A stretch of DNA of 64,000 nt from Streptomyces sp. NBC_01454 (GCF_036227565.1 NZ_CP109460.1:744001-808000); one strand, 5' to 3'. Positions 7,450 through 15,257 are shown, counted from the stretch's first letter. Notes: a model not told the origin generated them from the sequence alone. Numbers and translations: made by a program.

Positions 7450-7656
7450 ATGACCACGAAGGGGACGCCCGGCCGCATGGTGCGCATCGACGACGCCACG
7501 TGGGCCGCATACGGCGAGCTGTGCGAGGCGAAGGGGACCTCGCGCGCCGACGACATCCGCCGCCACGTCCACGCCCAGGTCACCGCATGGCGCAAGATGC
7601 AGGCCATCGAGCGCCGGCTGGCGAAGAACAACGAGTCGGCTGGCAGCGACGACTGA
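7450..7656 (+). CDS. Ribbon-helix-helix-like regulator (68 aa)
   Basis: A 68-residue protein. Residues 8-45 (GRMVRIDDATWAAYGEL, then TSRADDIRRHV) give the strand-helix-helix pattern of CopG/Arc-type DNA-binding proteins, followed by a basic helix. It is transcribed divergently from the replication operon and follows an array of operator-like repeats, so it may regulate that operon. The ATG was chosen because the upstream sequence contains the operator repeats and no coding character. Confidence 0.65.
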   Translation: MTTKGTPGRMVRIDDATWAAYGELCEAKGTSRADDIRRHVHAQVTAWRKMQAIERRLAKNNESAGSDD

Positions 7657-7677
7657 CATCCCTCTCCCCTCCCTTCT

Positions 7678-7700
7678 CGCCCCGCGGTTTCCGCGGGGCG
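7678..7700. terminator. Bidirectional hairpin terminator
   Basis: Ten-bp perfect arms (CGCCCCGCGG / CCGCGGGGCG) with a 3-nt loop, followed on the plus strand by the T-rich TTGGTGTGTCT. It lies between convergent genes ending at 7656 and 7710. Confidence 0.8.
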
Positions 7701-7709
7701 TTGGTGTGT

Positions 7710-8516
7710 CTAGGCGGCGGCCGGCTGCTGGCGGAGCTGGGCCCGGTAGACGGCGCGCGCGTCACGGCAGGGCGGGCAGACCGGGGTCTTGATGCGGTGG
7801 TGGGCTGCAGCGCCTTCGCTGGTTCCGCATCGGCCGGTCCAGTCGGGGAATGCCGTGGGGTCGTCGATCTGGTCGTCGTCCCAGGCTCCGACGGGCGCCC
7901 AACGTGCTTCGGCGGCTTGTCGGCGTACCCGGTCGTAGACGTGTTGCCGGACTCCGTGGTCGCGGGGGTCGGTCCGCCACAGCTGGTCGTAGAAGGTGAC
8001 CGCGGTGCGAGCCGTGCCGACCTTGACCTGCCGGTCGCCGTAGAGGGTGTAGGCAAAGTTCGACGGATGCCAGCCGAACCGGGCGGCGAGTCGTGCTGGG
8101 GGCCAGCCGCCGGCGACGAGTGCCCGGAGTCGACGGCGGGTGCCGGTGCCGTCGATGAGGGTTGCTGCGCCGAGGTTGTCGAGGGTGGGCTCGACGGCGA
8201 GGAGGGCGGCGGCGTTCTTCGGCAGGAGTCGCTTCGACGGGCCCATGCCGCGGGCGGAGTCGCCGTAGAGGAGCTTGGAGACGGTGCCGCGGGGCACGCC
8301 GGCGAGCTTGGCGAGCCGCATCCAGCCGATGCCGAATTCGCCGAGGGACTTCACGTGGGCTCGGACGGGGTCGGCGTCGACGTAGGGCTGCCAGGTGCCG
8401 TAGGCGATGGCGCGGGCCCGGTTGTTCCGGTACCGGCTTTCGGCGAAGCAGCAGGGGTAGCAGCGGCAGCCGTCGAGCTTGTACTTGACGTAGGTGCCGT
8501 GCTCTCGGATCGTCAT
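7710..8516 (-). CDS. HTH/Cys-motif protein, phage type (268 aa)
   Basis: A 268-residue protein with an N-terminal Cys cluster (GCRCYPCCF) after HGTYVKYKLD and a first HTH-like segment (WMRLAKLAGVPRGTVSKLLYG). A second HTH-like segment (WPPARLAARFGWHPSNFAYTLYG) follows, and the C-terminal CPPCRDAR may complete a zinc site. It is paralogous to the gene at 8782-9633, which shares the HG...GCR..C start and two HTHs. Probable DNA-binding protein. The ATG has GGAGG 7 nt upstream. It overlaps the WhiB gene by 4 nt. Confidence 0.7.
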   Translation of the reverse strand: MTIREHGTYVKYKLDGCRCYPCCFAESRYRNNRARAIAYGTWQPYVDADPVRAHVKSLGEFGIGWMRLAKLAGVPRGTVSKLLYGDSARGMGPSKRLLPKNAAALLAVEPTLDNLGAATLIDGTGTRRRLRALVAGGWPPARLAARFGWHPSNFAYTLYGDRQVKVGTARTAVTFYDQLWRTDPRDHGVRQHVYDRVRRQAAEARWAPVGAWDDDQIDDPTAFPDWTGRCGTSEGAAAHHRIKTPVCPPCRDARAVYRAQLRQQPAAA

Positions 8517-8785
8517 GCTGCGGCCTCCATGTTCTGCTGCCTGCGGCTGCGTTCGATGGCGTGGCGTTCGCGGGGCGTTTTGCCGCCTCGAACACCGCTG
8601 CGCAGCTGGTGGGGGAGGCCGTGTTCTTCGGCCAGCGCTTCGGTTAGGCAGGTGCTGTAGACAGGGCATTTGTCGCAGATCGCCTTGAGTGGGGCGACGA
8701 TGCTGGGGTGGCAGACGTCGGGGACGAATTCGTCGGGGTCGGTTTCGCGGCAGAGTGCCTGGTCGCGCCAGTCGCGGCGGGTCAT
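8513..8785 (-). CDS. WhiB-family iron-sulfur regulator
   Basis: A 90-residue WhiB-like (Wbl) protein, a class found only in actinobacteria and their phages. The four cluster ligands are Cys12, Cys37, Cys40 and Cys46 (ICDKCPVYSTC), followed by the GVRGG turn (about 64-68) and a basic C-terminus for DNA or sigma-factor contact. Phage WhiB proteins such as TM4 WhiBTM4 interfere with host Wbl function; a similar role is an inference here. The gene is coupled (ATGA overlaps) to paralogous HTH genes on both sides. Confidence 0.93.
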   Translation of the reverse strand: MTRRDWRDQALCRETDPDEFVPDVCHPSIVAPLKAICDKCPVYSTCLTEALAEEHGLPHQLRSGVRGGKTPRERHAIERSRRQQNMEAAA

Positions 8786-9633
8786 GCCGCCGCCTCGAGG
8801 TCGCTGACGCCTGTCACTGCCGGCTTGGCGAACCGTTCTTTGCGCATGTCGCGGATGAGGTCGTGGACGTAGGCGCGGGCCATGCCGAGCCGGTCGGCGA
8901 TCTCGTGTTCGGGGACGTTGAAGGAGTCGAGGTGTTCGATCTCGGCGCGGCGGAGGGCTGCCAGTTCGCGTCGGCTGTCGAGGTCGGTGGCTTCCTGGTC
9001 GGTCTCGGGTGTCGCGGCCGGGTTGTCGATGTCCTCTCCCCAGGCTGCGGGGCCGTGCCATCCGCGGGCTCGTGCGATTCCGCGGGCCGTCGGTGAGGGG
9101 CCGGGCTGGCGGACGAGGGTGGCGTAGAGGCGGGCGACTCGGCTGGCGAGGGCCTTGCTGACTTTCTGGCGGGTGCCTGCGGCGATGGGGCGGATGGTGC
9201 CGTGGTCGATTCCGACGGCGTCGGCGACCTGGTAGAGGGGGTGTCCGATGGCAGCCAGGGCTCGGAGCCGGCGGGTTGTTCCTGTGGAGTCGGTCCAGTA
9301 GCCGCCGGGTTCGACGTTGGGGGTGGGTTGGAAGGCGAGGATGCGCGCGGCTGTTTCGGGCCGGATCTTCTTCTGGTTGCCGTTGAGGAGGCTGCAGACG
9401 GTGTGGGTGCCGCAGCCGATGGCTTTGGCGAGTCCTTCCTGTGTCCACTTCTGGCTGGCGAGTTGCTTCAGGTGTTCCGCTGCCGGTGTGGCGTCGATGT
9501 TGCGGCGGCCTTCCCGGTGGACGCGGAGGTCGTATTCCTTGCAGTAGCGCTTGTGGGCGGCAGCGCATTCGGGTCGGCGGCATCCGCGGAGGTAGCAGGC
9601 ACGTTGTCCGTGCTGGGGCGGGGTGCGGGTCAT
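8782..9633 (-). CDS. HTH/Cys-motif protein, paralogue of neighbouring gene (283 aa)
   Basis: A 283-residue protein. An N-terminal Cys motif (CYLRGCRRPECAAAHKRYCKEY) is followed by an HTH (WTQEGLAKAIGCGTHTVCSLLNG), a second HTH-like region (HPLYQVADAVGIDHGTIRPIA) and a sigma-4-like C-terminal helix pair (VPEHEIADRLGMARAYVHDLI). It shares architecture with the 7710-8516 protein, so the two probably arose by duplication around the WhiB gene. Likely a multi-HTH regulator of the element; target unknown. Confidence 0.7.
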   Translation of the reverse strand: MTRTPPQHGQRACYLRGCRRPECAAAHKRYCKEYDLRVHREGRRNIDATPAAEHLKQLASQKWTQEGLAKAIGCGTHTVCSLLNGNQKKIRPETAARILAFQPTPNVEPGGYWTDSTGTTRRLRALAAIGHPLYQVADAVGIDHGTIRPIAAGTRQKVSKALASRVARLYATLVRQPGPSPTARGIARARGWHGPAAWGEDIDNPAATPETDQEATDLDSRRELAALRRAEIEHLDSFNVPEHEIADRLGMARAYVHDLIRDMRKERFAKPAVTGVSDLEAAA

Positions 9634-9770
9634 GGTCGGGGCTCCTTCCGGGTGTTGCGGCGGCGGCGTGCGGGGCGGCGCATGATGGCTTCGAATGCGG
9701 CGACCTGGGAGTCGAAGCGGAGGGGCTGGGGGCGTCGGAGCCGGTTGGCGAGCCGGCGGAGGGGGCTCAC
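9630..9770 (-). CDS. Very small basic protein, coupled at both ends (46 aa)
   Basis: A 46-codon gene found by joining overlapping stop and start signals. Its GTG overlaps the upstream stop (GTGA, 9767-9770) and its TGA overlaps the next ATG (ATGA, 9630-9633). The product is strongly basic (SPLRRLANRLRRPQPLRF...RRPARRRRNTRKEP) and could bind nucleic acid. Support comes from the perfect double coupling and lack of any other use for the 137-bp gap. Homology not assessed. Confidence 0.5.
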   Translation of the reverse strand: MSPLRRLANRLRRPQPLRFDSQVAAFEAIMRRPARRRRNTRKEPRP

Positions 9771-10132
9771 GCGGCGGCCTTCCGTGGCCGGCGGGCCTCA
9801 GCTATGAGCAGGCCCTTGACGGACAGGCGCCAGACGGCGATCGGATGGCCGTGCGTGGCCGGTGAAGTGGACGGCACGTACTGCTTGGTGTGCTCGATGA
9901 CTCCGCCCTGTCGCAGGCCGTTGATCGCTGCGCCGAGGAACCCGTGGGACAGCTCCGGGAGTACGTCGCGGAGGTCGTTTGCGGAGAAGGTGTCGCGGGT
10001 GCGGCCGAAGGCGAACACGGCTTGCTGGACGAGGAACCGGTTCCAGCTGCTGGCGCGGTCGACGATGTCGTCGAGCCGCTCGTCCTTGTCGACAGATGCC
10101 AGGCGCTCGGCGGTGGTGAGCTTGCGGGTCAT
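9767..10132 (-). CDS. Element protein, winged-helix-like (121 aa)
   Basis: A 121-residue protein. TAERLASVDKDERLDDIVDRAS forms an amphipathic N-terminus. LRDVLPELSHGFLGAAINGLRQGGVIEHTKQYVPS resembles a winged helix (two helices plus a beta wing ending WRLSV), so a DNA-binding role is plausible. The ATG at 10132 was chosen because the upstream frame is Arg/Pro-rich noise that crosses a hairpin. Confidence 0.65.
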   Translation of the reverse strand: MTRKLTTAERLASVDKDERLDDIVDRASSWNRFLVQQAVFAFGRTRDTFSANDLRDVLPELSHGFLGAAINGLRQGGVIEHTKQYVPSTSPATHGHPIAVWRLSVKGLLIAEARRPRKAAA

Positions 10133-10165
10133 GGATGACTCCCGAGGGTGTGATGCTGGTGGGGT

Positions 10166-10194
10166 GGCCGGCCCGCACTGCCCGCGGGCCGGCC
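10166..10194 (-). terminator. Strong GC hairpin after exonuclease gene
   Basis: Eleven-bp perfect arms (GGCCGGCCCGC / GCGGGCCGGCC) with a 7-nt loop, in the 71-bp gap downstream of the exonuclease gene on the minus strand. Terminator or processing hairpin; no T-run. Confidence 0.6.
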
Positions 10195-10203
10195 CGGGGC
10201 CCC

Positions 10204-11172
10204 TTACTGGGCGGTGCTGTGCTGGTCGAGCTCGGCGTCGGTCATCAAGCCGTGAGGGATGCGTCCGGAGCGGAGTACCTCGCGGAGGTCTGCGGCGGCC
10301 CGCCCGTAGGTGGCGGCGCGCTCGAACTGCTGCAACTGGACCGGGGTGGGCTCGTCGATGAACAGCTCGTCGCCGAAGTCGGGTGCACTCTTGGCCATCT
10401 GCTCCCACCGCTCGGCGAGGTCAGCCAGCACGCCGCGGACCTTGCGTTCCTCGGTCAGTGGCACGAGGGGCCACTCCGAGTCGACGACCGCGTGCGAATC
10501 CGTCCTGCGCAGGTACTCCTGCAGCCCGGACGCCTGCTCGGCCGCCCACCGGACCTGCCAGGCATGCAGCTGTTCGGGGTGCACCTGCAGCTGCGGGTAC
10601 TTCTCGGCGATGGCCACGGCGACTTCGGCTGCCGCGAGGGCGTCGGCGTCAGCGGTATGCGCGGCAGCCAGAGCCACGCCGTAGTGGGCAGCGAGCGCCT
10701 CGAGCTTGCGGGAGCCCCGCCGGTACTTGTCGGCCTGCTTGTCGAGGACAAACGGGTCGACGACCGGGCCTGGGGTTACCTCGCCGCCGATCCGGTCCTG
10801 CAGGGTGCGCAGGTTGTGACGGCGGAGCTCGCGATCGAGGACGGTGAAGTCATACCTCGCGTTCATCGCCACGACCGGGATGCCGGTGGAGAGTGCGGCG
10901 GCGAGTACGTCAGCGATCTCATCGGCAACCGCTGCCGCAGGCCGGCCGTTCGCGCGGGCCTGCTCGGTCGTGACGCCGTGCACCGCGGTCGCTTCGGCGG
11001 GGATGCGGACGCCGGGGTCGGCAAGCCACAGTCGGGAGCGGTCAGGGAGGGTGTCGATGCTGTCGCCGGGCTTGTAGTCGATGGCTGCGGCGGTGACGAT
11101 GCGCGCCGTTTCCACGTTGATGCCCGTCGTCTCCAGGTCGAAGCCGAGGAGGGGTTCGGTGTGCCAGGTCAT
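10204..11172 (-). CDS. DnaQ-like 3'-5' exonuclease (DEDDh)
   Basis: A 322-residue nuclease of the RNase T/DnaQ superfamily. Exo I is LGFDLETTGIN (Asp12, Glu14), Exo II NARYDFTVLDRE and Exo III HTADADAL, giving the DEDDh set that binds two metal ions. The C-terminal about 120 residues are extra and helical. It lies beside a RecT-type recombinase, so it may act in recombination or as a proofreading subunit for the element's replication. It overlaps the upstream gene by 4 nt. Confidence 0.85.
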   Translation of the reverse strand: MTWHTEPLLGFDLETTGINVETARIVTAAAIDYKPGDSIDTLPDRSRLWLADPGVRIPAEATAVHGVTTEQARANGRPAAAVADEIADVLAAALSTGIPVVAMNARYDFTVLDRELRRHNLRTLQDRIGGEVTPGPVVDPFVLDKQADKYRRGSRKLEALAAHYGVALAAAHTADADALAAAEVAVAIAEKYPQLQVHPEQLHAWQVRWAAEQASGLQEYLRRTDSHAVVDSEWPLVPLTEERKVRGVLADLAERWEQMAKSAPDFGDELFIDEPTPVQLQQFERAATYGRAAADLREVLRSGRIPHGLMTDAELDQHSTAQ

Positions 11173-11693
11173 GACGCCTCCTTCGCGGGGCCAGCGATCT
11201 GGGGGAGGTTGAGGTGGCCGAGCTCCCCGTCGCGCCAGGCGGCGGCGATCCGCTCGCGGCCGTCCTTTGTGGGCCGGACGGAGTGGGTGAGGGAGCGGGT
11301 GGCGCGGATCTCGACACCGTCGACGTCCTCGATGACGCCCGTCTCCTTGTCAGCGACCACAGCGGCGCCGGCAGCGGTCATCTCGGCGAGGAGCGCGGTG
11401 GTGTAGGCGGGTCGTACTTCGGTGACGAGCCGGGTGGTGACGTTGTGGGGGCTGTTCTTGCGCACCCAGCTGAGGAAGGCGTCCGAGTCGGTGACGACGG
11501 CCGCCGGCTTAGCGTCAGAACGGGAGATGGTGGCGACCTTCGTCCCGTCGGGGAGAGAGGCGTCGACCCGGGAGGCGCCGGTTTCGACGAGCGCTTCCTG
11601 CATGGCGGTCTTCACCTCCTTGAGACGGTCGGTGACGGCGTCGGAGAGGCTCTTGAGAGCAGCCTCCTCGAGGGCGAGCTGTTGCAGGTCCAT
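11169..11693 (-). CDS. Element protein between exonuclease and RecT (174 aa)
   Basis: A 174-residue protein. Residues 1-40 (LALEEAALKSLSDAVTDRLKEVKTAMQEAL) form a probable coiled coil, followed by a beta-rich section (DGTKVATISRSDAKPAAVV) and a mixed C-terminal half. This recalls single-strand-binding or nuclease-inhibitor proteins of phage recombination modules, but I cannot assign a family. Conserved adjacency to RecT and an exonuclease supports a recombination accessory role (inferred). Confidence 0.65.
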   Translation of the reverse strand: MDLQQLALEEAALKSLSDAVTDRLKEVKTAMQEALVETGASRVDASLPDGTKVATISRSDAKPAAVVTDSDAFLSWVRKNSPHNVTTRLVTEVRPAYTTALLAEMTAAGAAVVADKETGVIEDVDGVEIRATRSLTHSVRPTKDGRERIAAAWRDGELGHLNLPQIAGPAKEAS

Positions 11694-11720
11694 GGGGTCT
11701 CCGTGGTTTGCTGGGTAGGT

Positions 11721-11749
11721 GGCCGCCCCCGTTTGCCCCGGGGGCGGCC
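11721..11749 (-). terminator. GC hairpin after recT-like gene
   Basis: Ten-bp perfect arms (GGCCGCCCCC / GGGGGCGGCC) with a 9-nt loop in the 71-bp gap between the recombinase gene and the next minus-strand gene. Confidence 0.6.
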
Positions 11750-11764
11750 GACGTGCGGGTGATG

Positions 11765-12886
11765 TCAGGCGGCGGGGCGGATCTGCTCAGCGAGGGCGCG
11801 GATGGCGTCCGCGCTTGCCTGCTCTATGGGCATGCCGAGGGCCATCCGGGCGCCGTTGTCGAAGTCCTCCAGACGGGCGGCTGTGGCGGCTTCGCGGAGT
11901 TCGTCGATGGCGGCGGCGTGCTCGTCCTCGGGGCTGCCGACGACGGTGGTCGCGACCGGCTCGGCGTCTCCACCAGTGGCGTCAGCGGCACCGACCGGTG
12001 CCGGCGCGGCGAGCTCCTGGCCGCGTGCGATCAGGTAGGCGCCGAGTTCCAGCAGTTCGCGATCGATGGTCTTCACCGTCTCGTCGAGGAGTCCGGCCGC
12101 GCGCGCCTGCCGGTAGATTTCCTTGACGGCGGCCTGGTCAGCTGCCTTGGCTGCATCGTCGGCGAAGTCCTGTGCTGGCTGCGACCTGCCCTTGACCGCC
12201 GCGTTCCGCTGCGGGCCCGGCGTGGCCCACGGGTCTCCCTCGCCGGACTGAACCTGCCGCAGGTGTCGTTCGTCAGCGGGCACCGGGTTGTCGGCCTGCG
12301 CCATCTCCTCGGCCGTGTACACGCCGGCCAGGTCGTGCGGGAACGCCTTGCGCAGCGCGAGTGCTTCGGCGCACTTCGCCAGCTGGCCGGCGGGCATCTT
12401 GCCCCACAGCCCGATCGGACGGTTGTCCTTGTTGGTCTGCACGTACTCGCGGAACAGGGCTACTGCGGGGAACCGCTGGCCGTTCCGGATCACCGTGACC
12501 TTGGCGGCGGCGGGCGGTGCGTCGGACAGCCACACGTCCTGCCAGCGGCCGTCCTTGTCGCACCACATGTTGTCCTCGTAGCCGAGGTGTCCACCCTGTT
12601 CTGCGACGACGCGGTGGGCGATGACGCGGTAGCCGTCGATGCTGGTCTGAGGCGTGTACACCTTCCGCTGCTGCCGGTTGTCCCAGCGGCCGATCAGGTA
12701 GATCTGCCGGGAGAAGGGGTCCAGTCGGGTGCGCTGGCACAGGTGCAGGAATGCGGACAGTTCTTCGCTGGCGACCTGGTTGTCGATGCCGGACTGGCGC
12801 AGGACGGCGCCCTGTTGGGGGGTCCAGTCGGTCTGGTCGGGGCGGATGGCGAGTGCGCCGCCTGCCTGGACTAGGTCAGTGCTCAT
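11765..12886 (-). CDS. RecT/Bet-family single-strand annealing recombinase
   Basis: A 373-residue protein. The N-terminal two thirds match the RecT/Bet family: LCQRTRLDPFSRQIYLIGR, then TSIDGYRVIAHR, MWCDKDGRWQDVWL, and GKMPAGQLAKCAEALALRKAFP. The C-terminal about 150 residues are Ala/Asp-rich and helical. It would coat single-stranded DNA and promote annealing with the DnaQ-like exonuclease or another nuclease as partner. The ATG has a clear start context after a hairpin-bearing gap. Confidence 0.88.
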   Translation of the reverse strand: MSTDLVQAGGALAIRPDQTDWTPQQGAVLRQSGIDNQVASEELSAFLHLCQRTRLDPFSRQIYLIGRWDNRQQRKVYTPQTSIDGYRVIAHRVVAEQGGHLGYEDNMWCDKDGRWQDVWLSDAPPAAAKVTVIRNGQRFPAVALFREYVQTNKDNRPIGLWGKMPAGQLAKCAEALALRKAFPHDLAGVYTAEEMAQADNPVPADERHLRQVQSGEGDPWATPGPQRNAAVKGRSQPAQDFADDAAKAADQAAVKEIYRQARAAGLLDETVKTIDRELLELGAYLIARGQELAAPAPVGAADATGGDAEPVATTVVGSPEDEHAAAIDELREAATAARLEDFDNGARMALGMPIEQASADAIRALAEQIRPAA

Positions 12887-12911
12887 GTGCTGTCCTTTCG
12901 GGGTGCTGGGT

Positions 12912-12941
12912 GGCCGCCTGCGGTGTGCGGGGCGGGCGGCC
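12912..12941 (-). terminator. GC hairpin upstream of recT-like gene
   Basis: Arms GGCCGCC (12912-12918) and GGCGGCC (12935-12941) with a 16-nt G-rich loop, in the gap between two co-directional genes. Weakest of the series. Confidence 0.4.
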
Positions 12942-12952
12942 GTGGGGTGTGG

Positions 12953-13384
12953 TCAGCTGTGGTGCCGGATGGCGTCGGCGATCCGGTCGACGATTTCGCG
13001 ACGGGTGGCCTGGTCCATGTCGGGCGCGAAGGCGAAGTGGATGCGGACGCGGTCCTCGCCGACGGAGTCCTTGATGTTGAGGTTGCCGGTGACGGGATCC
13101 AGCCCGTCGGCGCCGAGGTTCACCGCCCACTTGGACAGGTCAGCGGCGCGGGTGATGAGGTCATGGACCTGGCGCTGGGCGGCGTCGAACTGCTCGTAGT
13201 CGTCGGCGTTGAGGCGCAGCACGCTGTCCCAGTTCCGAGGTGCTCCATCCTCTTGGGTGGACTCCACGATGCCGTCGGCCATCTGCTCGCCCACGCACAT
13301 GAACTCGGGGTACCCGGTGAGGGCGGCATGCTGGCGCGCGGCTTCGGCGCGGAGGTCGTTGTCGGTGTAGGGCTTGTCGGGCAT
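12953..13384 (-). CDS. Element protein, unknown (143 aa)
   Basis: A 143-residue acidic, mainly helical protein (DNDLRAEAARQHAALTG; LNADDYEQFDAAQRQVHDLITRAADL), ending in a beta-alpha segment (RVRIHFAFAPDMDQATRREIVDRIADAI). No family recognised. The ATG at 13384 follows GGAG. It lies between the clamp-like and recombinase genes, so a DNA-metabolism role is possible. Confidence 0.6.
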   Translation of the reverse strand: MPDKPYTDNDLRAEAARQHAALTGYPEFMCVGEQMADGIVESTQEDGAPRNWDSVLRLNADDYEQFDAAQRQVHDLITRAADLSKWAVNLGADGLDPVTGNLNIKDSVGEDRVRIHFAFAPDMDQATRREIVDRIADAIRHHS

Positions 13385-13402
13385 GTGTTCTCCTTGGTTG
13401 GT

Positions 13403-13437
13403 GGCCACCCCGCCTGTTTGCGGCGGGCGGGGCGGCC
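13403..13437 (-). terminator. GC hairpin downstream of clamp-like gene
   Basis: GGCC-A-CCCCGCC (13403-13414) pairs with GGCGGGG-C-GGCC (13426-13437), one A/C mismatch. It sits in the gap after the beta-clamp-like gene on the minus strand. Confidence 0.55.
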
Positions 13438-13447
13438 GGGCGGGTTG

Positions 13448-14485
13448 TCAGGCAGCGGTCTTCTCGGCCTTGCGCGTCTTGCGGTACGCCTCGTACTCGT
13501 CGTGCCACTGCTGCGGGTTGTGGCCGGCTTCCTTGGCGGCGTCCCATGCGAATTCGCTGATCTCCCCGGAGTCGAGTTCATCCGCGACCTCGGCGGCGAT
13601 GGCCCGAGCGAACCGCGGGTCGGCGGTGTGGAGCGCGTCGAGGAAGCGGTAGGCCATCCACCCGTGGACGCCAGCGTTGATGTGGGCGAGGAACTCGTCC
13701 GGGGCACTGCTCGACTTGCCGTGCATGTCGATTCCCGACCGCAGTACCTGCTGCAGCAGCGCCTCGCCGGTCTCGTAGACGTCCGTCGTCACCTCGTAGC
13801 GCGGACGGTCTTCCTCGTCGGGCATGTCGGTGGCCATGTCGAGGCCCTCGGCCCCGGCGGCGAGAGTCTTGTCCCACTGCCTGCGGACCGCGTCGAACGT
13901 CTCGTCCTTCATCGGCCCGACGCCGGCGTAGCGGACGGGCATCTGGGCGCCGATGAAGTCCTCGCCGAAGACGAGTACGGCCTTCTGGGCGGCGGTGACG
14001 CGGACGCGGAGGTTGTCGCCGGTGGCGGCCCAGCGGGTCATGAAGCCGGCGCTCAGCGCCGGGAACGGCTCGCCCTCGACGGTGTGCTCGGTGATGGTGC
14101 GGAGCAGGCCGCGCCAGTCCGGGTACTCCAGGCCGGGGTCGACGCCGATGCGCAGCTCCGTGTGCGTGCCGCCGAATTCGACGTAGTGGTCCTCCGCAGA
14201 GATGCTGATGTAGGTGGATCCGGTCTGGCTGCTGACCCACTCGCGGAGGGAGGGCAAGTACTCGCCGGGGATGAGGCGGGCGAAAGGCTGGCCGCCCTGG
14301 TCGTCGTGAAGGAGGCGGTAGCGGGCGACGGCGAGGGTGTACCGGTCGGAGGCCACGGCGTACAGGAACGTGGTGTCGACGTCGAGGCGGATCCCGTTGA
14401 GCGGGGCGGTGTACTCGCCGCCGATGTGGCCGATGGTCTTGTCGATGAGCAGTCCGAGCTGATGGGCGTTGATCGTTACGCTCAT
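13448..14485 (-). CDS. Beta sliding clamp-like protein
   Basis: A 345-residue protein whose first two thirds resemble DnaN. Examples are LGLLIDKTIGHIGGEYTAPLNGIRLDVD, FLYAVASDRYTLAVARYRL (the conserved AxDxxRLA-type strand) and PDWRGLLRTI. Length is close to the about 370 of cellular clamps, though the C-terminal domain is diverged and helical. It would act as a processivity ring. No polymerase gene is visible in the window, so it may recruit the host replicase. GGAGA precedes the ATG. Confidence 0.75.
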   Translation of the reverse strand: MSVTINAHQLGLLIDKTIGHIGGEYTAPLNGIRLDVDTTFLYAVASDRYTLAVARYRLLHDDQGGQPFARLIPGEYLPSLREWVSSQTGSTYISISAEDHYVEFGGTHTELRIGVDPGLEYPDWRGLLRTITEHTVEGEPFPALSAGFMTRWAATGDNLRVRVTAAQKAVLVFGEDFIGAQMPVRYAGVGPMKDETFDAVRRQWDKTLAAGAEGLDMATDMPDEEDRPRYEVTTDVYETGEALLQQVLRSGIDMHGKSSSAPDEFLAHINAGVHGWMAYRFLDALHTADPRFARAIAAEVADELDSGEISEFAWDAAKEAGHNPQQWHDEYEAYRKTRKAEKTAA

Positions 14486-14579
14486 GCTGTGTCTCCTTGA
14501 GTGAGAGTTGAGTCGTGCTGGTGGGGCCGGTTCCGTGCCGTTTCAGGCATGGCGGTGCCCTCCGAATGTGGTGTTGGGT

Positions 14580-14615
14580 GCCGCCCCGCGGCGCGGGATT
14601 GGGGTGCGGGGCGGC
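14580..14615 (-). terminator. GC hairpin upstream of clamp-like gene
   Basis: Ten-bp arms (GCCGCCCCGC / GCGGGGCGGC) with a 16-nt loop, in the 134-bp gap between the small-gene cascade and the clamp-like gene. Confidence 0.55.
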
Positions 14616-14619
14616 GGTA

Positions 14620-14916
14620 TCAGAGGTAGAGCCAGGTGACGGGGAACGCGGCGGGATGGTCCGGCTGGTCGCCGGAGTCGACCGTCCGCTTGCCGTCGGT
14701 CCGGCTCTCGAAGCGGGCCCATCCGGTCGCCATGTCCCGGTCGGGCACGATGCCCATGTCGGCGAGGGACTCCTCGCAGTAGAGGCGGTGGAACGCGTCG
14801 AGCGCGGCGATCGCCTTCTCGCGGTCGTGTGTGAGGGCCGCTTCGTGATCCTCGAAGTCGAGGACACCCACACCGTCGAACACGTCGGCGACCTCAGCGC
14901 GGGTGGGGGTGTACAT
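14620..14916 (-). CDS. Element protein, unknown (98 aa)
   Basis: A 98-residue acidic protein. The first 60 residues are helical (AEVADVFDGVG..., DREKAIAALDAFHRLYCEESL), and the C-terminus is beta-rich and ends TWLYL. The start has GGGGGGC upstream. It is the last gene of the coupled cascade. Function unknown. Confidence 0.6.
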   Translation of the reverse strand: MYTPTRAEVADVFDGVGVLDFEDHEAALTHDREKAIAALDAFHRLYCEESLADMGIVPDRDMATGWARFESRTDGKRTVDSGDQPDHPAAFPVTWLYL

Positions 14917-15257
14917 CAGGCGGCCCCCCTCTTCTGTAGCGGGATGACCTGGGCGACCGGCTGTGTACGGGCCAGGAGTTCGCGGCGGAGACGCTCGTTG
15001 TCGGCCTTGAGGTCGGCGTTCTCGTCGGTGATGCACTTAGTGACGAGTTCGGCTTCGAACATGCGCTGGGTGGCGTTGGCCGCCTGCTTGGCGAGCTCTG
15101 CGCGGTCGCCGACATTGCGGTCGATCGTTTCGAGGGCGCGGAGGTACTTCCCCTCTACGTCGCCGAGTTCGCGTCGGAGGTCCACGTTCTCGGCCCGGAC
15201 CCGTGCGAGCTCGACGTCAGAGCTGGTCCGGCGAGGCATGCGGTTGAAGAGCTTCAC
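14916..15257 (-). CDS. Coiled-coil protein (113 aa)
   Basis: A 113-residue protein that is almost entirely a predicted coiled coil (residues about 15-100: VELARVRAENVDLRRELGDVEGKY..., NADLKADNERLRRELL), with no other domain. The GTG start is fixed by GGAGG 4-5 nt upstream. It could be a scaffold or adaptor, but no role is evident. It overlaps the next gene by 1 nt. Confidence 0.65.
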   Translation of the reverse strand: MKLFNRMPRRTSSDVELARVRAENVDLRRELGDVEGKYLRALETIDRNVGDRAELAKQAANATQRMFEAELVTKCITDENADLKADNERLRRELLARTQPVAQVIPLQKRGAA

